Origin: Streptomyces violaceorubidus
GTDB lineage: Bacteria; Actinomycetota; Actinomycetes; Streptomycetales; Streptomycetaceae
Direction: 5' to 3'
Length of the DNA stretch: 64,000 bases
NCBI RefSeq assembly: GCF_000717995.1
Contig: NZ_JODM01000015.1
Span: forward strand, 65,936-129,935
Below, one piece after another: positions 11,642 through 19,792 of this stretch. The position numbers were made by a program, and so were the translations under genes. Under the pieces are notes generated by a model that ran no database searches, was not told where the DNA came from, and saw only the letters and a program-made list of their open reading frames with translations. Position 1 is the first letter of the stretch, and every line of letters starts with the position of its first letter.

Positions 11642-12298
11642 TCAGCCCTTGGCCGCCTTCTTCTCCTCGGCGTCCTGGATGACCGCCTCGGCCACCTGCT
11701 GCATCGACATCCGCCGGTCCATGGAGGTCTTCTGGATCCACCGGAAGGCGGCGGGCTCAGTCAGGCCGTACTCCGTCTGGAGCACCGACTTGGCCCGGTC
11801 CACCAGCTTGCGGGTCTCCAGCCGCTGGCTGAGGTCGGCGACCTCCTTCTCCAGCGCCTTCAGCTCCGTGAACCGCGAGACGGCCATCTCGATCGCCGGC
11901 ACGACGTCGCTCTTGCTGAACGGCTTCACGAGGTACGCCATGGCCCCGGCGTCCCGGGCCCGCTCCACCAGGTCGCGCTGCGAGAAGGCGGTCAGCATGA
12001 GCACCGGCGCGATGCTCTCCTCGGCGATCCTCTCGGCCGCCGAGATGCCGTCGAGCTTGGGCATCTTGACGTCGAGGATCACCAGGTCGGGCCGGTGCTC
12101 GCGGGCCAGCTCCACGGCCTGCTCCCCGTCACCGGCCTCGCCGACGACGGAGTACCCCTCCTCCTCCAGCATCTCTTTGAGGTCCAGCCGGATGAGCGCC
12201 TCGTCCTCGGCGATGACGACTCGGGTCGTCAGCGGAGGAACGTGCGACTGGTCGTCGTCGGGCACGTCTACGGGCTGGGGCGACTCGGGGGCGGTCAC
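11642..12298 (-). CDS. ANTAR-domain two-component response regulator
   Basis: A 218-aa RNA-binding antiterminator of the AmiR/PdtaR type. An N-terminal receiver domain (about 25-140) has the acidic pair ED at 31-32, the phosphoacceptor Asp 76 in VILDVKMP and the Lys in LVKPF. A helical linker leads to a C-terminal ANTAR domain (about 150-210) with the conserved ERAKSVLQTEYGLTEPAAFRWIQ-type pattern (here DRAKSVLQ...AFRWIQ). The GTG at 12298 has AAGGAGCG upstream. No sensor kinase is adjacent; PdtaR-type regulators usually have an unlinked PdtaS-type partner. Such proteins bind paired hairpins in mRNA leaders; targets are not visible here. Confidence 0.92.
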   Translation of the reverse strand: MTAPESPQPVDVPDDDQSHVPPLTTRVVIAEDEALIRLDLKEMLEEEGYSVVGEAGDGEQAVELAREHRPDLVILDVKMPKLDGISAAERIAEESIAPVLMLTAFSQRDLVERARDAGAMAYLVKPFSKSDVVPAIEMAVSRFTELKALEKEVADLSQRLETRKLVDRAKSVLQTEYGLTEPAAFRWIQKTSMDRRMSMQQVAEAVIQDAEEKKAAKG

Positions 12299-12395
12299 GT
12301 GGCGCTCCTTGTTCCGGGGCGGGCGGTACTGCTTCTGAGAGCCTACCTAGCTGCGGCGGGCTGCGGTGAACCGGTACACTCCTCGAGGCTGACCG

Positions 12396-12479
12396 GCCGG
12401 GTTGGCGGAACTGGCATACGCGGATGTCTCAAACACATCTGTTCGAAAGGACATACGGGTTCGAGTCCCGTACCCGGCA
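12396..12479 (+). tRNA. tRNA-Leu (anticodon CAA, reads UUG)
   Basis: A class II tRNA of 84 bases. The acceptor stem GCCGGGT pairs with ACCCGGC, with discriminator A at 12479. The anticodon stem GATGT/ACATC holds the loop CTCAAAC with anticodon CAA. A long variable arm and the T arm ACGGGTTCGAGTCCCGT follow. CCA is not encoded. It is not bldA, which would read UAA in the anticodon. Confidence 0.95.
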
Positions 12480-12488
12480 CCTATGAAA

Positions 12489-12522
12489 CGGAGGTTCACC
12501 TTCTCGTGAACCTCCGCTTTTT
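12489..12522 (+). terminator. Rho-independent terminator of tRNA-Leu
   Basis: CGGAGGTTCAC (12489-12499), a 6-base loop, GTGAACCTCCG (12506-12516), then C and five T residues. A T-tailed hairpin of this quality is uncommon in Streptomyces and lies just after the tRNA. Confidence 0.88.
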
Positions 12523-12560
12523 GCTGCCCGGCGCACCGCTCGGTGACAGACAGTGTTCGC

Positions 12561-13349
12561 ATGAGCTTCCACAGTACTGACGTACGACAGAAAGCCCTCA
12601 CACTGCTGCGCGGCGGCGCGAAGAACGCGGACGTCGCCCGAGAGCTGAGTGTTCCGAAAGGAACGATCAGCTATTGGAAACACCTGGATCGCGCCAAGCG
12701 CGGCGAATGCTCAGCAAAGCGTGACCCAAGCTGCCCCAGGTGTGATGGACGGCATCTGGACGAGCCCGCCTACAGCTATCTACTGGGCCTCTACCTCGGC
12801 GATGGTCACATCAGCCACTGCTCCGGACACAGCGTGCCCAATCTCATGATCGCCTGTGCTGAATCGTGGCCCGGTCTCCTCAGCGACTGCGAGCGGGCCA
12901 TGCGCCAGGTCTTCCCCGACAACTCGGTCTGCCGGGTGCGTAAGACCGGCTGCTACAACCTCAAGGTCTACTCGAAGCACCTGCCCTGCCTCTTCCCCCA
13001 GCACGGGCCCGGCAAGAAGCACAGCCGACGCATCGTCCTCGAGCCCTGGCAGCAGGCCGTCGTCAACACTCACCCCTGGGAGTTCATCCGTGGGCTGATC
13101 CACTCCGACGGCTGCCGTGTCACCAACTGGACCACGAAAACCGTCAGAGGCGTTCGCAAGCGTTACGAGTATCCGCGCTACTTCTTCTCCAACAAGTCGG
13201 ATGACATCCGAGGACTTTTCACCTGCGCCCTCGACAAGGTCGGTGTCAAGTGGACCACTCTCGCGCGCGGCAGCGACCCCTTCAACATCTCCGTGGCCCG
13301 CAAGGCCTCCGTCGCCCTCATGGACGCCCACGTCGGCCCGAAGTACTGA
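12561..13349 (+). CDS. HTH-LAGLIDADG protein (homing-endonuclease-like)
   Basis: A 262-aa protein. Residues about 8-42 form a helix-turn-helix (LTLLRGGAKNADVARELSVP then KGTISYWK). A short Cys pair CPRC follows at 58-61, then two LAGLIDADG-type helices: LLGLYLGDG at 74-82 and FIRGLIHSDG at 175-184, each ending in the acidic residue that binds the catalytic metal in homing endonucleases. It is free-standing, 81 bases after tRNA-Leu, and abuts the pyruvate kinase gene. Its codon use is visibly less GC-extreme than its neighbours, which fits transfer. Often annotated as a transcriptional regulator; whether it cuts DNA or only binds it is unknown. An in-frame GTG at 12543 is an alternative start. 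Confidence 0.8.
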   Translation: MSFHSTDVRQKALTLLRGGAKNADVARELSVPKGTISYWKHLDRAKRGECSAKRDPSCPRCDGRHLDEPAYSYLLGLYLGDGHISHCSGHSVPNLMIACAESWPGLLSDCERAMRQVFPDNSVCRVRKTGCYNLKVYSKHLPCLFPQHGPGKKHSRRIVLEPWQQAVVNTHPWEFIRGLIHSDGCRVTNWTTKTVRGVRKRYEYPRYFFSNKSDDIRGLFTCALDKVGVKWTTLARGSDPFNISVARKASVALMDAHVGPKY

Positions 13350-14786
13350 TTACTCGGGGCTGTCGTCCTCCCCGATGTGGTGCACCCGTACCAGGTTCGT
13401 CGTGCCGGAGACCCCCGGCGGGGAGCCGGCCGTGATGACCACGGTGTCCCCCTTCTCGCACCGCCCGTAGCGGGTGAGCAGTTCGTCCACCTGGTCGACC
13501 ATCGCGTCCGTGGAGTCCACGTGCGGGCCGAGAAAGGTCTCCACGCCCCAGGTCAGGCTCAGTTGCGAGCGGGTCGCCGGTTCCGGGGTGAAGGCGAGCA
13601 GCGGAATGGGCGAGCGGTAGCGGGACAGGCGGCGGACGGTGTCGCCGGACTGGGTGAAGGCGACCAGGAACTTGGCGCCGAGGAAGTCGCCCATCTCGGC
13701 GGCCGCGCGGGCGACCGCGCCGCCCTGGGTGCGGGGCTTGTTGCGCTCGGTCAGCGGAGGCAGGCCCTTGGTCAGGATGTCCTCCTCGGCCGCTTCGACG
13801 ATCCGGGCCATGGTGCGCACCGTGTCGGTGGCGTGCTTGCCGACGCTGGTCTCGCCGGAGAGCATCACCGCGTCGGTGCCGTCGATGACCGCGTTGGCGA
13901 CGTCGGAGGCCTCCGCGCGGGTGGGGCGGGCGTTGTCGATCATGGAGTCGAGCATCTGGGTGGCGACGATGACGGGCTTGGCGTTGCGCTTGGCGAGCTT
14001 GATGGCCCGCTTCTGGACGATCGGCACCTGCTCCAGGGGCATCTCGACGCCGAGGTCGCCGCGGGCGACCATGATCCCGTCGAAGGCGGCGACGATGTCG
14101 TCGATGTTCTCGACGGCCTGCGGCTTCTCGACCTTGGCGATGACGGGCAGGCGGCGGCCCTCCTCGTCCATGATGCGGTGCACGTCGAGGACGTCCCGCC
14201 CGCTGCGCACGAAGGACAGTGCGACGACGTCGAAGCCGTTGCGCAGCGCCCAGCGCAGATCGTCCTCGTCCTTCTTCGACAGGGCGGGCACGGACACCGC
14301 GACGCCGGGCAGGTTGAGGCCCTTGTGGTCGGAGACCATGCCGCCCTCGATCACCCTGGTGCGCACGCGCGGCCCGTCGACGCCGGTCACCTCCAGGCAG
14401 ACCTTGCCGTCGTCGACGAGGACGCGTTCGCCGGGGGTGACGTCCTCGGCGAGGCCCGCGTACGTCGTGCCGCAGATGTGGCGGTCGCCCTCCACGCCCT
14501 CCTCGACGGTGATGGTGAAGCTGTCGCCGCGTTCGAGGAGTACGGGGCCCTCACCGAAGTGGCCGAGGCGGATCTTCGGACCCTGAAGGTCGGCGAGGGT
14601 GCCGACGCTGCGGCCCGTCTCGTCGGAGGCCTTGCGGACCCGGCGGTACCGCTCTTCGTGTTCGGCATGGGTGCCGTGGCTGAAATTGAAGCGGGCGATG
14701 TCCATACCGGCGTCGACCAGGTCCTTGATCTGGTCGTACGAGTCGGTGGCGGGCCCAAGAGTACAGACGATCTTTGCTCGGCGCAT
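13350..14786 (-). CDS. pyk: Pyruvate kinase
   Basis: A 478-aa glycolytic enzyme converting phosphoenolpyruvate and ADP to pyruvate and ATP. The N-terminus RRAKIVCTLGPAT, the ARFNFSHG loop, AKVEKPQAVENIDDI and the active-site signature VARGDLGVEMPLEQVP are all intact, and the C-terminal regulatory domain is complete. The ATG at 14786 has no ribosome site; a TAGGCT hexamer ends 6 bases upstream, suggesting a leaderless mRNA. Its stop abuts the convergent HTH-LAGLIDADG gene with no spacer. S. coelicolor has two pyruvate kinases and this position matches the second, as I recall. Confidence 0.97.
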   Translation of the reverse strand: MRRAKIVCTLGPATDSYDQIKDLVDAGMDIARFNFSHGTHAEHEERYRRVRKASDETGRSVGTLADLQGPKIRLGHFGEGPVLLERGDSFTITVEEGVEGDRHICGTTYAGLAEDVTPGERVLVDDGKVCLEVTGVDGPRVRTRVIEGGMVSDHKGLNLPGVAVSVPALSKKDEDDLRWALRNGFDVVALSFVRSGRDVLDVHRIMDEEGRRLPVIAKVEKPQAVENIDDIVAAFDGIMVARGDLGVEMPLEQVPIVQKRAIKLAKRNAKPVIVATQMLDSMIDNARPTRAEASDVANAVIDGTDAVMLSGETSVGKHATDTVRTMARIVEAAEEDILTKGLPPLTERNKPRTQGGAVARAAAEMGDFLGAKFLVAFTQSGDTVRRLSRYRSPIPLLAFTPEPATRSQLSLTWGVETFLGPHVDSTDAMVDQVDELLTRYGRCEKGDTVVITAGSPPGVSGTTNLVRVHHIGEDDSPE

Positions 14787-14792
14787 GAGTCG

Positions 14793-14798
14793 AGCCTA
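14793..14798 (-). promoter_or_regulatory. -10 element (TAGGCT) of pyruvate kinase, leaderless
   Basis: Read on the minus strand, TAGGCT is followed by CGACTC and then the ATG. The distance of 6 bases places the transcription start at or beside the ATG. A -35 is weak (TTCGCT with 16-base spacing). Confidence 0.55.
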
Positions 14799-14925
14799 AG
14801 ACTTACTGCCGGGTAGCGAATTGGCCACGCATGACCACTCAACAACCTTTGAGTAAAGGGATATTGACAAGGGTTGAAGTGCGCGGCGGACCGCTCCGAT
14901 GAGCGTTCGAGGGGAACTGCGCCTC

Positions 14926-14953
14926 TTGACAGGAGACATGTTCAGGACAGAAT
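14926..14953 (+). promoter_or_regulatory. Sigma-70-type promoter of the 5'-nucleotidase gene
   Basis: A perfect -35 TTGACA (14926-14931), 16 bases, then CAGAAT (14948-14953). This is one of the best vegetative promoter matches in the window and lies about 49 bases before the ATG at 15002. A second TTGACA at 14864-14869 lacks a partner -10. Confidence 0.65.
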
Positions 14954-15001
14954 CTACGCGCGTTGCCACTGTCTGCACGGGTCCACCGAGGAGAGCCAGC
15001 C

Positions 15002-16810
15002 ATGCCGTTGAACCGCCGTACGTTCCTGAGCAGGTCCGCCGTGACGGGGGCGGGGGTCGCCCTGGCCGGCGCGGCGGCTGCTCCGGCGGCCGAGGCCGCG
15101 GCGCCCGCGCCCGGGGGCGGCCGGAAGCCCAAGCGGTACGCGCTGACCGTGCTCGGCACCACCGACCTGCACGGACACGTCTTCAACTGGGACTACTTCA
15201 AGGACGCCGAGTACACGGACGCGGCGGGCAACGCCCAGGGCCTCGGCCGGATCTCCACCCTGGTGGACCAGGTCCGCGAGGAGAAGGGCCGCCACAACAC
15301 CCTGCTGCTGGACGCGGGTGACACCATCCAGGGCACCCCGCTGACGTACTACTACGCGAAGGTGGACCCGATCACCGCCGAGGGCGGTCCGGTGCACCCG
15401 ATGGCGCAGGCGATGAACGCCATCGGCTACGACGCGGTGGCCCTCGGCAACCACGAGTTCAACTACGGCATCGAGACCCTGCGCCGGTTCGAGGAGCAGT
15501 GCGACTTCCCGCTGCTCGGCGCGAACGCGGTCGACGCGAAGACCCTGAAGCCGGCCTTCCCGCCGTACTTCATGAAGACGTTCCGGGTGAAGGGCGCGCC
15601 GCCGGTGAAGGTGGCGGTGCTGGGGCTGACCAACCCCGGCATCGCGATCTGGGACAAGGCGTACGTGCAGGGGAAGCTGGCCTTCCCGGGGCTGGAGGAG
15701 CAGGCGGCCAAGTGGGTGCCGAAGCTGCGTTCGATGGGTGCGGACGTGGTGGTCGTCTCCGCCCACTCGGGCTCCTCGGGTACGTCCTCCTACGGCGACC
15801 AGGTCCCCTACGTCGAGAACGCGGCGGCCAACGTGGCCCGGCGGGTGCCGGGCATCGACGCCATCCTGGTCGGGCACGCGCACGAGGAGATCGCCGAGCT
15901 GAGGGTCGTCAACGAGCAGACCGGGAAGACGGTCGTGCTGTCGGAGCCGCTGTGCTACGCCGAGCGGCTCACCCTGTTCGACTTCGAGCTGGTCTTCGAG
16001 CGGGGCCGCTGGCACGTCGAGTCGGTGAAGGCCTCGCTGCGCAACTCCAACGCGGTCGGCGACGACCCGCGGATCACGAAGCTGCTGGCGGACGAGCACG
16101 CGAAGGTCGTGGCGTACGTCAACCAGGTCGTCGGCACCGCCACCGAGACGCTGACCACGGTCGAGGCGCGGTACAAGGACGCCCCGATCATCGACCTGAT
16201 CACCAAGGTGCAGGAGGACGTGGTCAGGGAGGCGCTGGCGGGTACGGAGTACGCCGCGCTGCCGGTCCTCGCGCAGGCCTCGCCCTTCTCGCGGACCTCC
16301 GAGATCCCGGCCGGCGACGTGACCATCCGGGACCTGTCGAGCCTGTACGTGTACGACAACACGCTGGTCGCGAAGCTGCTGACGGGGGCGCAGCTGCGGG
16401 CGTACCTGGAGTACTCGGCGGAGTACTACGTGCGGACGGCCGCCGGTGCGCCGGTGGACGTGGACAAGCTGACCAACGCGAACGGCCGTCCGGACTACAA
16501 CTACGACTACGTGTCGGGGCTGACGTACGAGATCGACGTGGCGCAGGCGGCCGGTTCGCGGATCAGGAACCTCGCCTACGGCGGTGCCCCGCTGGACGAC
16601 GCCCAGCAGTTCGTGCTGGCCGTGAACAACTACCGGGCCAACGGCGGCGGCGCCTTCCCGCACGTGGCGTCGGCCAAGGAGCTGTGGTCGGAGTCTACGG
16701 AGATCCGCACCCGGATCGCGGAGTGGGCGACCGCGAAGGGTGTGCTGGACCCGAGGGACTTCGCGTCCTCGGACTGGTCGCTGACGCGCGACGGCACGCC
16801 GCTGTTCTGA
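15002..16810 (+). CDS. Tat-exported bifunctional metallophosphatase/5'-nucleotidase
   Basis: A 602-aa secreted phosphoesterase of the UshA/CpdB class that releases nucleosides and phosphate from extracellular nucleotides. The N-terminus NRRTFLSRSAV is a twin-arginine signal with a hydrophobic run and an AEA-AAP cleavage region. The calcineurin-like domain carries TTDLHGHVF, LDAGDTIQGTP, LGNHEFNYG and VGHAHEEI metal ligands. The C-terminal nucleotidase domain has the substrate loop region with NYDYVSGLTYEIDV and AVNNYRANGGG. The ATG at 15002 is preceded by GAGGAGAGCC. It is monocistronic with its own good promoter. Confidence 0.93.
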   Translation: MPLNRRTFLSRSAVTGAGVALAGAAAAPAAEAAAPAPGGGRKPKRYALTVLGTTDLHGHVFNWDYFKDAEYTDAAGNAQGLGRISTLVDQVREEKGRHNTLLLDAGDTIQGTPLTYYYAKVDPITAEGGPVHPMAQAMNAIGYDAVALGNHEFNYGIETLRRFEEQCDFPLLGANAVDAKTLKPAFPPYFMKTFRVKGAPPVKVAVLGLTNPGIAIWDKAYVQGKLAFPGLEEQAAKWVPKLRSMGADVVVVSAHSGSSGTSSYGDQVPYVENAAANVARRVPGIDAILVGHAHEEIAELRVVNEQTGKTVVLSEPLCYAERLTLFDFELVFERGRWHVESVKASLRNSNAVGDDPRITKLLADEHAKVVAYVNQVVGTATETLTTVEARYKDAPIIDLITKVQEDVVREALAGTEYAALPVLAQASPFSRTSEIPAGDVTIRDLSSLYVYDNTLVAKLLTGAQLRAYLEYSAEYYVRTAAGAPVDVDKLTNANGRPDYNYDYVSGLTYEIDVAQAAGSRIRNLAYGGAPLDDAQQFVLAVNNYRANGGGAFPHVASAKELWSESTEIRTRIAEWATAKGVLDPRDFASSDWSLTRDGTPLF

Positions 16811-16834
16811 CCGGCGCCGCCCGGGGCGGCCTGC

Positions 16835-18244
16835 TCAGATCCCGTCCACGAGGGGGGTGAGCGCCCGGTGGGGGCGCGCGGACGGGATCTGGGGTCGGCC
16901 GCCCTGAAGGCCGAAGGTGGTGAAGGCGGTGCGGGCGGGCAGCGGGTACGGCTGGCGCCCGGTGAGGTCGTTGAGGATGGTCGCGCTGCGCCAGGCGGCG
17001 AGGCCCAGGTCGGGCGTGCCGACCCCGTGGGTGTGCGTCTCGGCGTTCTGGACGTAGACGTTGCCGGTGACGCAGGGGTCGAGGACGAGGCGGTGGCGGT
17101 CGTCGACGCGGGGGCGTTCGGAGCTGTCGCGCCGCATGTAGGGGTCGAGACCGGCCAGGAGGCGGCCGAGGGGGCGTTCCCGGTGGCCGGTGGCGAGGAC
17201 CACGGCGTCGGTGGTGAGGCGGGAGCGGGTCTTCTGCTGCTCGTGCTCCAGGTGGAGCTCGACCTGGGTGGCGGCGATGCGTCCTGCGGTGCGGACGTGG
17301 ACGCCGGGGGTGAGGGTGGTGTCGGGCCAGCCGCCGTCGAGGGTGCGCCGGTACAGCTCGTCGTGGATGGCGGCGGTGGTGTCGGCGTCGATGCCCTTGT
17401 GCAGCTGCCACTGGGCGGCGACGAGGCGGTCGCGGACCGGTTCGGCCAGGCCGTGGAAGTAGCGGGTGTAGTCCGGGGTGAAGTGTTCGAGGCCGAGCTT
17501 GGAGTACTCCATGGGCGCGAGGGCCTCGGTGCGGCCCAGCCAGTGCAGCCGCTCGCGCCCTGCCGGGCGGTGGCGGAGCAGGTCGAGGAAGACCTCCGCG
17601 CCGGACTGGCCGGTGCCGATGACGGTGACGTGCCCGGCGGCCAGGAGCGTGTCGCGGTGGCGGAGGTAGTCGGCGGCGTGCACGACGGGGACGGCGGGGT
17701 CGTCGACGAGGGGCCTGAGGGGGTCGGGTACGTGGGGTTCGGTGCCGATGCCGAGGACGACGTTCCTGGTGTGGGTGCGGCCGAGGGCCTCGGCTTCGCC
17801 GTCGGTGTCGAGTTGGGTGTAGTCGACCTCGAAGAGGCAGCGGTCGGGGTTCCAGCGCACCGCGTCGACCTGGTGGTGGAAGCGGAGCGCGGGCAGGTTC
17901 TCGGCGACCCAGCGGCAGTAGGCGTCGTACTCGGCGCGTTCGATGTGGAAGCGTTCGGCGAAGTAGAAGGGGAAGAGGCGTTCTCTGGCCTTGAGGTGGT
18001 TGAGGAAGGTCCAGGGGCTCGCGGGGTCGACGAGGGTGACGAGGTCGGCGAGGAAGGGCACCTGGACGCGGGCGCCGTCGAGGAGCAGGCCGGGGTGCCA
18101 GCGGAAGTCGGGGTGCTGGTCGTAGAAGACGGCGTCGAGGCCGGTGAGGGGGTCGGCGAGGGCCGCGAGGGAGAGGTTGAAGGGGCCGATGCCGATGCCG
18201 ACGAGGTCGCGGGGGGCGGGGGTGTGGGGCGCGGGGGTGGTCAT
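16835..18244 (-). CDS. L-lysine N6-/L-ornithine N5-monooxygenase family protein (DesB/IucD-like)
   Basis: A 469-aa FAD- and NADPH-dependent N-hydroxylating monooxygenase, the type that makes N-hydroxy-diamines for hydroxamate siderophores. Visible are the FAD motif GIGIGPFNLSLA (about 15-26), the family signature FRWHPGLLLDGARVQVPFLADLVT, the NADPH motif VIGTGQSGAEVFLDLL and the C-terminal ATGHRERP. It starts with an ATGA overlap on the stop of the adjacent decarboxylase, so the two act together. No acyltransferase or NIS synthetase lies next to it, unlike a complete desABCD cluster. The product could be an N-hydroxylated cadaverine or putrescine unit. Confidence 0.88.
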   Translation of the reverse strand: MTTPAPHTPAPRDLVGIGIGPFNLSLAALADPLTGLDAVFYDQHPDFRWHPGLLLDGARVQVPFLADLVTLVDPASPWTFLNHLKARERLFPFYFAERFHIERAEYDAYCRWVAENLPALRFHHQVDAVRWNPDRCLFEVDYTQLDTDGEAEALGRTHTRNVVLGIGTEPHVPDPLRPLVDDPAVPVVHAADYLRHRDTLLAAGHVTVIGTGQSGAEVFLDLLRHRPAGRERLHWLGRTEALAPMEYSKLGLEHFTPDYTRYFHGLAEPVRDRLVAAQWQLHKGIDADTTAAIHDELYRRTLDGGWPDTTLTPGVHVRTAGRIAATQVELHLEHEQQKTRSRLTTDAVVLATGHRERPLGRLLAGLDPYMRRDSSERPRVDDRHRLVLDPCVTGNVYVQNAETHTHGVGTPDLGLAAWRSATILNDLTGRQPYPLPARTAFTTFGLQGGRPQIPSARPHRALTPLVDGI

Positions 18245-19599
18245 CGTGGGACGTGTCCTTCCACGAGGGTCAGGAGTGCTGCGAGGTCGTCCGGGCGGGT
18301 GTGGGGGTTCAGCAGGGTCGCCTTGAGCCAGAGCCGGCCGTCGGCGCGGGCGCGGCCGAGGACGGCGCGGCCGGTGTGGAGCAGCGTGCGGCGTACGGCG
18401 GCGACGGCGTCGTCGGTGGCGCCCGCGGGCCGGAACAGGACCGTGCTGATGGTGGGCGGGGCGTGCAGTTCGAACCCGGGGTGGGTCTCGATCAGCCCGG
18501 CGAACTCCTGGGCCAGCGCGCAGACGGTGTCGACGAGGGCGCCCAGTCCGGCGCGGCCCAGGGTCTTGAGGGTGACGGCGGTCTTCAGGACGTCGGGGCG
18601 GCGGCTGGTGCGCGGGGAGCGCCCGAGGAGGTCGGGGAGGCCTGCCTCGGTGTCGTCGTCGGCGTTGAGGTAGTCGGCGCGGTGGTGGAGGGCGGCGAGG
18701 TCGTCGGCGTCGGTGACGGTGAGGAGGCCGGCGGGGATCGGCTGCCAGCCGAGCTTGTGCAGGTCCAGGGCGACGGTGTCGGCGGCCTCCAGTCCCGCGA
18801 GCCGGGCGCGGTGCCGGGCGCTGAACAGGAGGCCGGCGCCGTAGGCGGCGTCGACGTGGAGGCGGGCGCCGTGGGCGGCGCAGCGGTCGGCGATCTCGGG
18901 CAGCGGGTCGATGAGCCCGGCGTCGGTGGTGCCCGCGGTGGCGGCGACGAGGTGCGGGCCGGGGACCTGGGTGAGGGCCTCGTCCAGGGCGGCGGGGTCG
19001 AGGGTGCCGGCGGGGGCCGGGACGACGACGGGTTCGGGCAGGCCGAGGAGCCAGGTGGCGCGGGGCAGTGAGTGGTGGGCGCCCGCCCCGTGGACCAGCC
19101 GCAGGCCCGCTCCGTGCCGCTCGCGGGCGAGCAGGACGGCGAGCTGGTTGGACTCGGTGCCGCCGGTGGTGACGACGGCGTCGGCGGCGCCGGTCTCCGG
19201 GGCGAGGGCGCCGATGACGAGGGCTTCCAGGGCGGAGGCGGCGGGTGCCTGGTCCCAGGAGTCGAGGGAGGGATTGAGGACGCTCGCGGCGAGGTCGGCG
19301 GCGGCCGCGACGGCGAGCGGCGGGGTGTGCAGGTGGGCTGCGCACAGGGGGTGGGCGGGGTCGGCGGCGCCCTCGGCGAGCGCGGTGACCAGGACGCGGA
19401 GCGCCTCGGGGTCGCCCCGGTCGGGCAGGATCTCACCGGCCGCCTCGGCCGTCCGGGCGGCGACGGCGCCGAGGCCGCCCGCGGGCAGTGGGCCGCCGCG
19501 TGCGGCGGTGCCGGCGCGCAGGGCGTCGAGCACGGTGTCGAGCAGGGGCCGCAGGGCGTCGGTGCCGTGCGGGCCCGAGGCGAGGGGCGGCATGCCCAT
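18241..19599 (-). CDS. PLP-dependent decarboxylase (DesA-like, group II)
   Basis: A 452-aa pyridoxal-phosphate enzyme of the aromatic-L-amino-acid/diaminobutyrate decarboxylase family. It has TTGGTESNQLAVLLAR, the cofactor Asp 250 in HVDAAYG and the Schiff-base Lys 282 in DLHKLGWQP. I chose the ATG at 19599 because TCCTCC on the plus strand (19606-19611) gives a GGAGGA ribosome site 6 bases upstream; the in-frame GTG at 19641 lacks one. Coupling with the N-monooxygenase suggests a diamine precursor such as cadaverine from lysine. No clear iron box is visible upstream, unlike typical siderophore genes. Confidence 0.87.
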   Translation of the reverse strand: MGMPPLASGPHGTDALRPLLDTVLDALRAGTAARGGPLPAGGLGAVAARTAEAAGEILPDRGDPEALRVLVTALAEGAADPAHPLCAAHLHTPPLAVAAAADLAASVLNPSLDSWDQAPAASALEALVIGALAPETGAADAVVTTGGTESNQLAVLLARERHGAGLRLVHGAGAHHSLPRATWLLGLPEPVVVPAPAGTLDPAALDEALTQVPGPHLVAATAGTTDAGLIDPLPEIADRCAAHGARLHVDAAYGAGLLFSARHRARLAGLEAADTVALDLHKLGWQPIPAGLLTVTDADDLAALHHRADYLNADDDTEAGLPDLLGRSPRTSRRPDVLKTAVTLKTLGRAGLGALVDTVCALAQEFAGLIETHPGFELHAPPTISTVLFRPAGATDDAVAAVRRTLLHTGRAVLGRARADGRLWLKATLLNPHTRPDDLAALLTLVEGHVPR

Positions 19600-19716
19600 G
19601 AGGTGTCCTCCGAGCACGGGGGCTGGGGTTCCAGCTTCCACGCCGAGGGGCGCGTACGCCCGGACAGCTCAGTGATCACAACCCGAAAGGGGTATCCCGG
19701 CGGCTCTCGCCCGGGA

Positions 19717-19763
19717 ACGCGGCCGGTCCCCCCGCCCTGGGCACGCGGCCGGTCCCCCCGCCC
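19717..19763. repeat. 21-bp direct repeat in a GC-rich spacer
   Basis: ACGCGGCCGGTCCCCCCGCCC occurs at 19717-19737 and again at 19743-19763, separated by 5 bases. The second copy is the left arm of the aminopeptidase terminator, so the hairpin arm appears to have been duplicated. Confidence 0.75.
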
Positions 19764-19785
19764 CGGGGGGCGCACCGGCCGCGTC
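19743..19785 (-). terminator. pepN: Terminator of aminopeptidase N
   Basis: ACGCGGCCGGT (19743-19753) pairs with ACCGGCCGCGT (19774-19784) around a C/G-rich loop that can itself pair. It lies 9 bases beyond the pepN stop on the minus strand. Confidence 0.75.
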
Positions 19786-19792
19786 CGGTGGG

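Noticed and set aside
14864..14869. Second TTGACA upstream of the 5'-nucleotidase
   Set aside because: No acceptable -10 lies 15-19 bases downstream.
19600..19742. Iron box upstream of the decarboxylase
   Set aside because: I looked for TTAGG/CCTAA arms on both strands and found none.
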